Part shown: positions 44,956 through 53,812 of the stretch, piece by piece | Layout: the number at the start of each line of letters is the position of its first letter | Position numbering within the stretch: the stretch's first letter is position 1 | Source: Gemmatimonadota bacterium | Lineage (GTDB): Bacteria; Gemmatimonadota; Gemmatimonadetes; Gemmatimonadales; GWC2-71-9 | Length of the DNA: 64,000 bases | Direction of reading: 5' to 3' | Assembly (NCBI GenBank): GCA_029863245.1 | Contig: JAOTVV010000010.1 | Coordinates: forward strand, 40,407 to 104,406 | Program-made: the position numbers and the translations under genes | The notes under the pieces: model-generated | The model's database searches: none | Told to the model about the DNA's origin: nothing | The model's input: the letters and a program-made list of their open reading frames with translations, nothing else

Positions 44956-44975
44956 CCCGACCCCTATGGGTCGGG
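44956..44975. terminator. hairpin after the kinase remnant
   Basis: CCCGACCC and GGGTCGGG form an 8-bp stem with a 4-base loop just after the break point of the kinase remnant. There is no T-run of note (ATTGT), so its role is uncertain. Confidence 0.35.
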
Positions 44976-45088
44976 ATTGTCCCTCAGATTGCTTTGCGCC
45001 ATCGGACGGGAGTCCCGACATTGGCACGGGACTGTACTCGCCACGCTCGCAGTGGAACGACGGCAACCAAAGGTGCGCGGAGGTGACA

Positions 45089-45122
45089 GGAGAGCCGAGA
45101 GGCGATGGCCTTCCGGCTCTCC
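45089..45122 (-). terminator. hairpin after the cNMP-binding gene
   Basis: GGAGAGCCG (45089-45097) and CGGCTCTCC (45114-45122) form a 9-bp stem with a 16-base loop, directly beyond the stop of the minus-strand gene. Confidence 0.5.
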
Positions 45123-45125
45123 GCA

Positions 45126-45608
45126 CTACGCCAAGGGATCTCTTTGCTTGAGGTTGTTCTGGATCTCCCCCACGAGAATTCGGCGGGCGAGCTCGTAGCG
45201 TGCGCCGATGGTGCGCGCGATGTTCCCCATGACGACGTACCCCATCCGGGGATCGGTATCACAGCAACCCTGCAGGTCGGACTGCTTGATCCGGAGCAGC
45301 TCCGAATCCTCCACCGCATGGGCGGTGAGCGTGTACTTGTGGGGAGGGATCATCGCCGACCAGCCACACGCTCCGTTGGCCGTGACGGTATCCAGCGGAT
45401 ACTCATCGGTAGCACCAGCGTACACCACCTGAAACCGAAGCTCGACCCGTCCAGAGCGGACGAACAGCAGATACTGGGCTGATTCACCGGCCCTGAAGAC
45501 CGTCTCGCCCCGCTTGACGCTCATGATCTCACACTGCTCCCCGACCGCGCGCAGCTGGTCCCGCGTCAGGCCTTCGAAGATCGCGAGTCGCTCGAGTCCC
45601 TCGACCAT
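45126..45608 (-). CDS. cyclic nucleotide-binding domain protein
   Basis: A 160-residue protein with one cNMP-binding-like domain and no DNA-binding region. It has FEGLTRDQLRAVGEQCEIMSVKRGETVF, the GESAQYLLFVRSGRVEL turn and the roll ACGWSAMIPPHKYTLTAHAVEDSELLRI. The C-terminus is a helix (ARTIGARYELARRILVGEI). The phosphate-binding Arg/Glu pair is not clear, so the ligand is unknown. It may regulate a partner protein. It is divergent from nothing nearby and is a separate unit with its own terminator. Confidence 0.82.
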   Translation of the reverse strand: MVEGLERLAIFEGLTRDQLRAVGEQCEIMSVKRGETVFRAGESAQYLLFVRSGRVELRFQVVYAGATDEYPLDTVTANGACGWSAMIPPHKYTLTAHAVEDSELLRIKQSDLQGCCDTDPRMGYVVMGNIARTIGARYELARRILVGEIQNNLKQRDPLA

Positions 45609-45741
45609 GATCGATTCCTCTCAACGTGAATTGGCGCCTCCGCAACAGCTGCGCGAAGACGATAGGTACCGTCTCCAGGTCAAGCTGCGAGCAATTCCTC
45701 ACTGTCGCAAGGTACCGGTTGACCGGAGAGCGCACCCGCGC

Positions 45742-47868
45742 TCAGACCTTCCGCAGCGCCTCCAGTACCCGCTTGGGTGTCATGGGCAGTCGCCGGATGT
45801 GCGCGCCGGTGGCGTCGAACACCGCGTTCGCGATCACAGCACCCATGTTGATGATCGCCGGCTCGCCACCACCCGTTGGCGGCAGCGCGTCGTTCTTGAC
45901 GAACACCGTCTCGATCCGCGGCACCCACGAGAAGCGCGGTAGATGGTAGGTGTCGAAGTTGGCATCGAGCACGTTGCCGCCCTCGAAGCGGACCTCCTCG
46001 GAGAACACGTAGCCCAACCCCATCACGATGCATCCTTCCATCTGCATCCGTGCACCGTCGGGGTTGACCACCACGCCCATGTCCTGCGCGCACACCACGC
46101 GGTCTACCGTGACGGCACCGGTCGCCCGGTCCACGGTGACGTCGGCGGCGAGTGCGACGTAGGTGTCCGCGTCGATCCCGCATGCGACGCCGCGGCCACG
46201 CCCGGTCTTGCCGGGCGGAACCCGCGGCTTCCACCCGTACGCATCAGCCACCGCCTTCAGCACCGCCGTCATCCGCGCGTCCGTCGTGTTCTTCAAACGG
46301 AACGCCAGCGGGTCGATCCCTGCAGCGGCCGCCATCAGGTCCATCTGCTGCTCGGCGGCGAACCGGTTGGTGTTGGCCGCGGGCGCGCGCCACGCCCCGA
46401 CCGCGAACGGGTGGTACCCATCGGGACCACCACGCCATTCGCCGTACACCTTCACAGTCCGATTGGGCACGTCGTAGAACACGTCCGAGCCGCGCGATCC
46501 GGCCCCGTACACGTGGTAGTCCCACAGCAGGAGCTTGCCGGCCGCGTCAATGCCGGACACCAGCTTCACCACAGCCGCGGGACGGAACGTGTCGTAGAAG
46601 AACTCCTCGGCCCGGGTCCACATCACCTGGACCGGCTTGCCGGTGATCTTGGCGAGCTGTGCCGCCTCGACGGCCTGCTGTCCCGGCACTTTGCCCCCAA
46701 ACCCACCACCCACATAGGGCGTGATCACCCGCACGTCGTCGGCGCGGAACCCGATCTCCCGGGCAATGTTGGTCTGCTGGCTGAACGGCGCCTGCGTGGA
46801 CGACCAGACAGTGGCCTTGCCGTCCTTGACCTCGGCCACGGCCGTGTGTGGCTCCATCGGCGCGTGCGCCACGTAGCCGTTGTAGTACGTGACGTCGAAC
46901 GTCTTGGCGCTGCGACGCCGGCCGAGCGCCAGATCGCCTGCTTCATCGGGAGTGGCCGGTGCGGGCGCGGCCTTCACTAGATGGTCGAAGATGCTCTCGG
47001 TGTCGACCGTTGGCCCGGGCACGTCGAACTCGGCCGTGACGAGCCCGAGCGCCTTGCCCGCCGTCTCGGGATCGGCCGCGAGCACGGCCACCAGGCCGTC
47101 CTGGTTCACCACGGTGACGCCGGGCATCGCCCGTGCCGCGCTGGTGTCGACCCGGGTGAGCGTGGCGCCGTGCGCCGGCGGCCGAAGAATGCGGGCGTAC
47201 AGCATGCCGGGAAGCCGGATGTCGCCGGCGTACTTCGCCGCCCCGGTCACCTTCTCGTGCCCGTCCAGGCGTTTTGGCGACCCGCCCACCACGGTGAAGT
47301 CCTTAGCGGCGCGGAGCACTGCCCGCTCGTCTACCGTATGCGTGAGCTGCTTGCCTTTGGCCAACTCACCATAGGACACGCGTCGCGAGCGGTCGGCACG
47401 CACGTAGATCACGCCGTTCTCGACCGTCAGGGCGTCCCGCTCCACGCCAAAGTGCTCGGCGGCGAGATCGGTCAGCACCAGACGGGCCTGGGCCGCCGCC
47501 GTGCGAACGGCCGGTCCGAACATCCGGGTGGTGAGGGACCCGAATGTGCCCATGTCCCACGGGCACGACTCCGTATCGCCCATCACGATGTAGACCGTGT
47601 CGAGCGTGACGCCCAGCTCTTCAGCCGCCATCTGCGACAAGGAGGTCATGATCCCCTGCCCCATCTCGACCTTGCCCGAGTAGAGCGTAATTGTCCCGTC
47701 TTCGGCGATGTGGAGATAGGCATTGATGTCCGTGGGGTACTGGCGCTGGCTGCGCGCCGGTACGCGCGGATCGAGGATCATGTCGAGCGGAAGCGTCACG
47801 ACCACGACGATCCCACCTCCCAAGACCTTCACGAACTCGCGTCGGTCCATCCGGGTCGCGTCAGTCAT
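45742..47868 (-). CDS. xanthine oxidase-family molybdopterin subunit (IorB-like)
   Basis: A 708-residue Tat-exported protein (DRREFVKVLGG). It holds the molybdenum cofactor of the aldehyde oxidase/xanthine dehydrogenase family. Visible motifs are EMGQGIMTSLSQMAAEELG, GGGFGGK (cofactor contact), the KVTGAAKYAGD region and the catalytic Glu in PTGGGEPAI. The two-subunit form without FAD fits isoquinoline 1-oxidoreductase-like enzymes, which pass electrons to a cytochrome. The substrate may be an aldehyde or an N-heterocycle and cannot be named. The start overlaps the end of the iron-sulfur subunit by 8 bases. Confidence 0.9.
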   Translation of the reverse strand: MTDATRMDRREFVKVLGGGIVVVVTLPLDMILDPRVPARSQRQYPTDINAYLHIAEDGTITLYSGKVEMGQGIMTSLSQMAAEELGVTLDTVYIVMGDTESCPWDMGTFGSLTTRMFGPAVRTAAAQARLVLTDLAAEHFGVERDALTVENGVIYVRADRSRRVSYGELAKGKQLTHTVDERAVLRAAKDFTVVGGSPKRLDGHEKVTGAAKYAGDIRLPGMLYARILRPPAHGATLTRVDTSAARAMPGVTVVNQDGLVAVLAADPETAGKALGLVTAEFDVPGPTVDTESIFDHLVKAAPAPATPDEAGDLALGRRRSAKTFDVTYYNGYVAHAPMEPHTAVAEVKDGKATVWSSTQAPFSQQTNIAREIGFRADDVRVITPYVGGGFGGKVPGQQAVEAAQLAKITGKPVQVMWTRAEEFFYDTFRPAAVVKLVSGIDAAGKLLLWDYHVYGAGSRGSDVFYDVPNRTVKVYGEWRGGPDGYHPFAVGAWRAPAANTNRFAAEQQMDLMAAAAGIDPLAFRLKNTTDARMTAVLKAVADAYGWKPRVPPGKTGRGRGVACGIDADTYVALAADVTVDRATGAVTVDRVVCAQDMGVVVNPDGARMQMEGCIVMGLGYVFSEEVRFEGGNVLDANFDTYHLPRFSWVPRIETVFVKNDALPPTGGGEPAIINMGAVIANAVFDATGAHIRRLPMTPKRVLEALRKV

Positions 47869-48340
47869 TGCGCCCTCCCATCTGCGCCGCAGCGGTCTCG
47901 ATCGCCCGGACGATCCGGGTATGCGCGCCGCAGCGGCACAGATTCGGCTCCATGCCCTCGAGGATCTCGTCGCGCGAAGCCCGGGGATTCTCGAGCAGCA
48001 GGCCGTAGACGCTCATGATCATGCCGGGCGTGCAGTAGCCGCACTGGTACCCGCCGTGCTCCACGAACGCCTCCTGCACCGGGTGCAGCTTGCCATCAGG
48101 TGCCAGCCCCTCGATCGTGGTCACATCTTTGCCGCTCACGAACCCGAGGGTGGCTTGGCAGGAGCGCACGATCCGGCCATCGACAATCACGGTGCACGAT
48201 CCGCACACGCCCTCCCCGCACCCGTACTTGGTGCCGGTGAGGTCGAGATCGGTGCGCAGCACCCACAGCAACGTTCGGTCGGCAGCGGTGTCGAGCGTCA
48301 CTGGTCTGCCGTTCAGTGTGAAGCGGATGGTTTCCCGCAT
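47861..48340 (-). CDS. [2Fe-2S] subunit of the xanthine oxidase-family dehydrogenase (IorA-like)
   Basis: A 159-residue protein starting at ATG 48340 behind CTGGAGGA. It has the plant-type [2Fe-2S] motif GCGEGVCGSCTV with the fourth Cys in SCQATL, and the C-terminal all-helical second [2Fe-2S] domain with CGYCTPGM and NLCRCGAH. All eight Cys are present. It transfers electrons between the molybdenum subunit and an acceptor. It has no signal peptide and is probably exported with the Tat partner. The frame in front of the ATG is not protein-like. Confidence 0.93.
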   Translation of the reverse strand: MRETIRFTLNGRPVTLDTAADRTLLWVLRTDLDLTGTKYGCGEGVCGSCTVIVDGRIVRSCQATLGFVSGKDVTTIEGLAPDGKLHPVQEAFVEHGGYQCGYCTPGMIMSVYGLLLENPRASRDEILEGMEPNLCRCGAHTRIVRAIETAAAQMGGRND

Positions 48341-48573
48341 GTGTCCTCCAGGGATCGCGCCGCCCCGCCTTGGGGCGCTCCGGATCTGCCCAGTGGGAGG
48401 TGGTCGGCTCACGATCACGGACCGAGTCGATCGGGATGTTCAGTTGTTCATAGAAGGTGGCCTGGGGGCGCCAGTGTCAAGGCTCGCGGTCCCCGCGCAT
48501 GCCGGACGGGACCTGGCGTGGCCGATCACCGAGCGCGTGACCACCCCCAACGATCGCCAGGAAGCGCTCAACT

Positions 48574-48602
48574 TGACGGTCGCTTCCTCCGGCCCGTAGC
48601 AT
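48574..48602 (+). promoter_or_regulatory. sigma-70 promoter of the kinase gene
   Basis: TTGACG at about 48573-48578 and TAGCAT at 48597-48602 with an 18-base spacer, 41 bases before the GTG start of the kinase at 48643. The rest of 48341-48642 (the divergent intergenic region) holds no further recognisable element. Confidence 0.5.
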
Positions 48603-48642
48603 AGAGGTATCGCGGTCCCGACCGCGAGCCTGGAGTTGCGCA

Positions 48643-51453
48643 GTGCCGTCGATCCTCTACCGTGTCTGCGAGGCGCTCCTACCGGAGTTCGAGGTCGAGC
48701 GGGAAGTGGCGACCGGCGGTATGGGCACCGTCTTCGTCGCGCGCGAGGTGGCGCTCGAGCGCCTGGTTGCCATCAAGATCATCCGGCCCGAGCTGGCCAC
48801 CGCTCACGCCACCGAGCGCTTCCTGCGCGAAGCGCGCACTCTGGCCAAGCTGCAGCACCCCAACATCGTACCCATCCATCGGGTCGGGGAAGCTGGCGGG
48901 TTCTCCTTCTACGTCATGGACCTGGTCGAAGGCGAGACGCTGGGCGAACGGCTCCGGCGGGGGCCACTTCCCGCGAGCGAAGCCGTGAAGATCGGTCGCG
49001 ACCTGCTGGACGCACTGGAAGCGATTCATCGCCTCGACATCGTGCATCGTGACATCAAGCCCAACAACATTTTCCTCAAGGAGCACCGCGCGCTGCTCGG
49101 CGACTTCGGCATCGCCATGGCCTCGGGTCCGCAGACCGCGGCCAGGCGCGGCGAGCTTGGCGCAACCGGAACACCCGGCTACATGCCGCCGGAGCAGGCG
49201 TTCGGCGAGAACGTCGGCGCGCATACCGACCTGTACGCCGTCGGGATGGTGCTGCACGAGGCGCTCACGGGACGTCACTGGGAGGTGCTTCCTCCGGACG
49301 TCCCGGCAGACTGGTCCGGCGTGCCCCGACCCCTCGCCTCGGCGCTGCGCCGTGCGCTCGCCTGGGAGATTGCCGACCGCTGGCCAACCGCCGCCGCGTT
49401 TCGCCACGCGCTGTGGCGCACGCGGGCCGTGAAGTATCGGCGGCGCGCGGTGATGTGGGCGGTGGGGGTGGGCTTGGCGGCGCTGCTGGGGGGGACGTTG
49501 CTGATTCCGCGCGGCGGCACCGCTCGCGCCGACATCGCGATCCCCGCCTTCGAGGTGCGGGGCACCGCCGACCCGAGCCTCGGCGCCCAGCTCGCCGCGC
49601 GCACCTACGCGCAGCTCCTCTACACCCCGGGCATCATCGACGTGGGCGCGCAGACGACGCCGTACATTGTTCCTGCGGGCGACCGAAATGAAGCGTTCGA
49701 CGAGTTGAACGCGGAATCGTACACCGAAGGAACCATCGAGACGTTCGGTGACAGCCTGATCGCCACGGTCCAAGTCGTCTCACGTCGTGGTGAGCCGTTC
49801 CGCGCCGCCCCCGTTCGCGGTCGCGTCACAGACCTCGAGGGCGTGGCCTGCCGGCTCGGATCGGAGATCCTGCGGGCCCTCAAGCCGGCGGCGCTCAACT
49901 ACAAGTGCATGCCGGCGGTGGATCTGTTCCTCGCGGGTGAGGACGCGTTCCGGCGTCAGGCATGGCAGCGCGCCGAGACCCTCTACGCTGCGGCTCTCGC
50001 GATCGACTCGTCGGTCGCGTTGGCACGGTGGCGCTGGATCAACGCGCGGCGCTGGTTGCGCTATCCGACCGATCCCGACCTCGCACGGTTGGCACAGGAA
50101 CAGGGCGACGCCCTGCCCGAGATCGACCGCATGCTGCTCGAGGCCTGGCTCACACCGCTCGGCCCGGAGCGGCTCCGGGTGTACCGAGACATCGTGGCGC
50201 GCTACCCGCGCGACCCCTACACGTGGCTCGTGTACGGCGACGATCTGTTCATGCGCGGCTCGCTTGCAGGGATCGGTCTCGACAGCGCGCGGCGCGTGCT
50301 GGCACAAGGGGTGGCCCGCGACTCCACCATGGGACCGTCACTCTTGGCGCTCACCTGGATCGCCATCCGGCTCGGCGAGCGGGACGTGGCGGCGCAGTGG
50401 CTGGAGCGCCTGCTCCAAAACACCGAGCGCGAGGCGTTCATTCCGCCCGACTACTTCCAGTTGGCGTTTGCCGAACGGTTCGACACGGGGCAACACCGGC
50501 TTGCGGCTCGGGCCCAAGTGATAGCTGGGAGCGCTCAGGACCCGGCAGCGGTGAAACAGTTTGTCGATTTCGGGTTGCGGTGGGCGCTGTCGTTCGACGT
50601 CGCCGACGGTCAGACGGCCATAGCAGAGCTGCTGCTGGCGCAGCCAAGCTTGCCGAGGGCGGCCCGACTCGACGTGCTGCGCGCCAAGGGGTTGGGCCTC
50701 GTGGCGCTGGGCCGGGTGGAAGACGCGATCACGGCGTTCGACTCGGTGGCCACGCTCGACGGCTTAGTCGAATCGCGCCTCCAAGCGGCGCAGTGGCGGG
50801 TGATGCCCCAGGCGCTCGAGATCGCACCCATGCCCGAGCAGATGCTCGCGGACGGCCGCCGCCTGCTGGAGGGCCTGGCCGAGCACGACTCCGTGGGGCC
50901 GCGGGCCGCGTGGACGCTCGCCGTCGATGCGTACGCAGCGGGCGATGCCGTGCGGGGGCAACGCTGGCTGCGCGCGATTCGCGAATCGGACGCGCCAGAG
51001 GGCCGCTTGCTCGCTCGGCACATCGAGGGGCTCCATCGCGCTGCGCTCGGGGATCTTCCCGGCGCGCTCAGAGTCACCGACACGCTCGTCCCACTGGTCG
51101 CGGCCCAGGTGCCCGACGCCTTCGCACGCTCGGCGATCTACCTGGCGCGGGGCCGCTGGCGCCGCACACTCGACCCGCCGGCTACCGACGGGGATTGGCT
51201 GTGGTATCAGAACGCCGATCTGGTCGTCTGGCCTCGCGGGATCCCCGTGGCGGCCGAGATCGATTGGGCATTTGGCACCGCCGCGCGGTTCCTCCGCTGG
51301 CGCGACGCGATCCCGCGACGCGACCGCCGCGAGGCATGCCGCGACCTCAGGCGCGTGGTGGAGGTGTGGCACCATGCCGAGGGCGGGTTCCGCTCGCTGC
51401 GGGAGGAGGCGGAGGTGATCGTTGAGAGGGAGTGCGGGCGAGTAGGCAGTTAG
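48643..51453 (+). CDS. receptor-type Ser/Thr protein kinase with periplasmic helical repeats
   Basis: A 936-residue protein from GTG 48643, behind TGGAG. The kinase domain (about 14-265) has the Gly loop ATGGMGTVF, Lys in VAIKII (K45), HRDIKPNN with D137, and GDFGIAM with D154. It is followed by a GTPGYMPPEQ activation-loop end, so it should be active. A transmembrane helix (about 272-292, AVMWAVGVGLAALLGG) leads to a periplasmic region of about 640 residues that reads as TPR-like helical repeats (for example AWQRAETLYAAALAIDSS, LVALGRVEDAITAFDS). Such kinases are common in Gemmatimonadota-like genomes. The signal is unknown. Confidence 0.9.
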   Translation: MPSILYRVCEALLPEFEVEREVATGGMGTVFVAREVALERLVAIKIIRPELATAHATERFLREARTLAKLQHPNIVPIHRVGEAGGFSFYVMDLVEGETLGERLRRGPLPASEAVKIGRDLLDALEAIHRLDIVHRDIKPNNIFLKEHRALLGDFGIAMASGPQTAARRGELGATGTPGYMPPEQAFGENVGAHTDLYAVGMVLHEALTGRHWEVLPPDVPADWSGVPRPLASALRRALAWEIADRWPTAAAFRHALWRTRAVKYRRRAVMWAVGVGLAALLGGTLLIPRGGTARADIAIPAFEVRGTADPSLGAQLAARTYAQLLYTPGIIDVGAQTTPYIVPAGDRNEAFDELNAESYTEGTIETFGDSLIATVQVVSRRGEPFRAAPVRGRVTDLEGVACRLGSEILRALKPAALNYKCMPAVDLFLAGEDAFRRQAWQRAETLYAAALAIDSSVALARWRWINARRWLRYPTDPDLARLAQEQGDALPEIDRMLLEAWLTPLGPERLRVYRDIVARYPRDPYTWLVYGDDLFMRGSLAGIGLDSARRVLAQGVARDSTMGPSLLALTWIAIRLGERDVAAQWLERLLQNTEREAFIPPDYFQLAFAERFDTGQHRLAARAQVIAGSAQDPAAVKQFVDFGLRWALSFDVADGQTAIAELLLAQPSLPRAARLDVLRAKGLGLVALGRVEDAITAFDSVATLDGLVESRLQAAQWRVMPQALEIAPMPEQMLADGRRLLEGLAEHDSVGPRAAWTLAVDAYAAGDAVRGQRWLRAIRESDAPEGRLLARHIEGLHRAALGDLPGALRVTDTLVPLVAAQVPDAFARSAIYLARGRWRRTLDPPATDGDWLWYQNADLVVWPRGIPVAAEIDWAFGTAARFLRWRDAIPRRDRREACRDLRRVVEVWHHAEGGFRSLREEAEVIVERECGRVGS

Positions 51454-51519
51454 GCGGTTGGGCGGTTAGGTCCCCCCTGGCGTACAACCGCCTAACCGCT
51501 TAACCGCCCAACCGCCTAC
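51442..51519. repeat. heptamer-repeat inverted structure after the kinase gene
   Basis: The first arm (51442-51470) is built of 7-base units close to GGCGGTTA/GGCGGTTG; the second arm (51485-51519) carries the complement CCGCCTAACCG-type units. The arms pair along about 29 bases with only A/G differences, which could be G-U pairs in RNA, and a loop of about 14 bases. The first arm overlaps the last three codons of the kinase. It probably serves as a terminator or a stable RNA end. Confidence 0.65.
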
Positions 51520-51573
51520 GTTCACTCAATCTTCACTTCCCTTTCACGGCGCTTGCGTGACCGTGGGAGTGTC

Positions 51574-53046
51574 ATGCCACACCAACTCACCAAGTCCCGG
51601 TTCATGGACGGGTGGCACTGTCCCAACCTCCTGTGGTGGCGGGTGCACGAACCCGCGTCCGAGGAGCTGGACGTGTCCCCCGCCCTCAAGTTCCGGTTCG
51701 CGCAGGGGCATGCGGTGGACATCGCCGCGCGCAAGCAGGTACCGGGTGGGGTGGCGATCGACTACCCGCACGACCGGGCGAACGAGCGGCTCCGCGCGAC
51801 CAAGCATGCGCTCGCGATGAACGTCCCCGCCATCTACGGCGCCACGTTCCTCGCCAACCACGTGTACGTGGTCGTCGACATCCTGGAGCGCGCACCGGAC
51901 GGCTACCACTTGATCGAGGTCAAGTCGACTACCAGCGTCAAAGCGGAGCACGTCCCCGACGTCGCGATCCAGACCTATGTGGCGCGGGCGAGCGGGATCA
52001 AGGTGCGGCGGTCGGAACTGATGCACCTCAACCGAGCGTGCCGGTACCCCGACCTGTCGAATCTGTTCGTGCGCGAGGATCTCACCGAGCACGTGGAGGA
52101 GATGGTCCCCATCCTCGCCGAGGAGGTGATCGCCCAGCTGGAGACGCTGGAGGGACCGTATCCGGCGCTCGCCATCGGGGAGCAGTGTTACGAGATGACG
52201 GACTGTCCCTTCTTCGACCGCTGCTGGCCCGACCGATCGGGCCATCACGTCACCACGCTGTATCGCCTGGGACTGGAGCGCGCGCACGAGCTGATGCGGC
52301 AGGGCTACGGGCAGATCGAGGATCTTCCGCTCGACGTGAAGCTCCCCAAACTCGCGCATCGCCAGCGCCGCGCGGTACACGAGGGCAGCACGATCGTGGG
52401 CCCCAAGCTCGCCGAGGCGCTGGAACCGTTCACAGGTCCGATTGCGTTTCTCGATTTCGAGACCGTGAGCCTCGCCATCCCGGTGTGGGACGGGTGCACG
52501 CCGTGGCAACAGGTGCCGGCACAGTTCAGCTGTCACGTGGAGGACGGGCGCGGCGGCTATATCCACCATGCCTGGCTCGCCGATACGGCGGACGATCCTC
52601 GGGAACCGATCGCGAACGCGCTGATCGAGGCGTGTGTGGATGCCACGAGCATCGTGGCCTACTACGCGAGTTTCGAGAAGGGCTGTCTCGACACGCTGAT
52701 CGCGGCGCTACCACATCGCGCTGCCGACCTCGAGTCCATCAAGGCCAGGCTCGTCGATCTCTATCCGGTGGTGCGGGACCACGTGTATCACCCCGACTTT
52801 TACGGCAGCTTCAGCCTCAAAACTGTGATCCCGGCCCTCGTGCCGGAGCTGGATTACGATGACCTCGGCATTGCGGAAGGGGAGCTGGCGAGTACCGAGA
52901 TCGCGCGGATGCTGTTCAAGCCCGAGACGCTCTCACCCGCCGAGCGCGAAACGCTACGCGACGATCTCCTGGCCTACTGTGCGCGGGACACCGAGGTGAT
53001 GGTCGCGTTGCTGGAGCGGTTGCGGGGGATGGAAACGGCTGAGTGA
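51574..53046 (+). CDS. DUF2779-type Cas4-like nuclease fused to DEDD-type exonuclease fold
   Basis: A 490-residue protein starting at ATG 51574 behind GTGGGAG. The N-terminal half resembles Cas4/AddB-like PD-(D/E)XK nucleases. Its D-x-EVK site is in DGYHLIEVKSTTSVK, and four Cys (C16, C205, C211, C217) could hold an iron-sulfur cluster. The C-terminal half is an RNase H-type exonuclease fold with LDFETVSLAIP, AYYASFEKGCL and YCARDTEVMV as acidic motifs. This is the DUF2779 arrangement. There is no CRISPR array or cas gene nearby, so a role in DNA repair, RNA processing or defence is open. It follows the kinase repeat hairpin. Confidence 0.82.
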   Translation: MPHQLTKSRFMDGWHCPNLLWWRVHEPASEELDVSPALKFRFAQGHAVDIAARKQVPGGVAIDYPHDRANERLRATKHALAMNVPAIYGATFLANHVYVVVDILERAPDGYHLIEVKSTTSVKAEHVPDVAIQTYVARASGIKVRRSELMHLNRACRYPDLSNLFVREDLTEHVEEMVPILAEEVIAQLETLEGPYPALAIGEQCYEMTDCPFFDRCWPDRSGHHVTTLYRLGLERAHELMRQGYGQIEDLPLDVKLPKLAHRQRRAVHEGSTIVGPKLAEALEPFTGPIAFLDFETVSLAIPVWDGCTPWQQVPAQFSCHVEDGRGGYIHHAWLADTADDPREPIANALIEACVDATSIVAYYASFEKGCLDTLIAALPHRAADLESIKARLVDLYPVVRDHVYHPDFYGSFSLKTVIPALVPELDYDDLGIAEGELASTEIARMLFKPETLSPAERETLRDDLLAYCARDTEVMVALLERLRGMETAE

Positions 53047-53095
53047 TGCCGCAATGCGGCTGCCGTTGCGTCGAGCATACCTGAACGCTGACGAC

Positions 53096-53803
53096 TCAAG
53101 ACCCTCTCCGCTCGTCCTCCGCCACTTCCCCATCCACCAACCGCACCAGCCGGCGTGCCCGCTCCATCACGCGTGGATCGTGGGTCGAGAAGAGAAAGGT
53201 GACTCCCTGCTCGCGGTTGAGTCTCTCCATGATCCCAATGAGGGTGTCTGCCGTCTCAGAATCGACGTTTGCCGTGGGCTCGTCGGCCAGGACGATGGCA
53301 GGACTGGCGGCAATGGCCCGCGCAATCGCAACCCGTTGCTGCTGGCCGCCTGAAAGCTCCGATGGCTTGCGGTGCTCGAGCCCCTCCAGCCCCACGGCGG
53401 CGAGGAGGTCCATCACGCGCCGTCGACGCTCCTCCACTGCCACCCCTTGCACCCACATCACGGTCTCGGCGTTCTCATAGGCGGTGAGCACCGGCATCAG
53501 GTTGTACGCCTGAAACACGAAGCCAATGCGATCGCGCCGCATATGGCTCAACTCCCGACGACCGAGTCGACTGAGATCGTGGCCTTCCAGGACCACCGAT
53601 CCGGACGTCGCCCGGTCGAGCGCACCGATCAGGTTGAGTGCCGTGGTCTTGCCCGAGCCTGACGGACCGCAGATCGCCGTAAACTCTCCCTTGGCGACGT
53701 CGAGCGTGAGCCCGCGCAACGCGTGGACGTCCACCGCCCCCTGGCGATAGACCTTGGTCACGTCATTGAGCGCGACGATTGCGGAGTTCCCGTCAGCGAC
53801 CAT
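53096..53803 (-). CDS. ABC transporter ATPase (MacB/LolD type)
   Basis: A 235-residue ATPase of the lipoprotein/macrolide exporter group. It has Walker A GPSGSGKT, a Q-loop in FVFQAYNLMP, the ABC signature LSGGQQQRVAIARA, Walker B IVLADEPTAN and the H-loop STHDPRV. It has no membrane part. Two permease genes lie upstream on the same strand (53813 and 55078) and complete the system. The product lies in the cytoplasm and drives the two permeases, probably extracting or exporting lipoproteins or other hydrophobic cargo. Confidence 0.93.
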   Translation of the reverse strand: MVADGNSAIVALNDVTKVYRQGAVDVHALRGLTLDVAKGEFTAICGPSGSGKTTALNLIGALDRATSGSVVLEGHDLSRLGRRELSHMRRDRIGFVFQAYNLMPVLTAYENAETVMWVQGVAVEERRRRVMDLLAAVGLEGLEHRKPSELSGGQQQRVAIARAIAASPAIVLADEPTANVDSETADTLIGIMERLNREQGVTFLFSTHDPRVMERARRLVRLVDGEVAEDERRGS

Positions 53804-53812
53804 GGACCGACC

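Noticed and set aside
45126..45608. Crp-family transcription factor
   Set aside because: The protein ends after the cNMP-like domain and has no helix-turn-helix.
46981..48018. 345-codon plus-strand frame across the xanthine-oxidase-type genes
   Set aside because: Antisense to two genes with intact cofactor motifs.
51442..51519. Short direct repeats considered as a CRISPR array
   Set aside because: Units are 7 bases with no unique spacers; it forms a hairpin instead.
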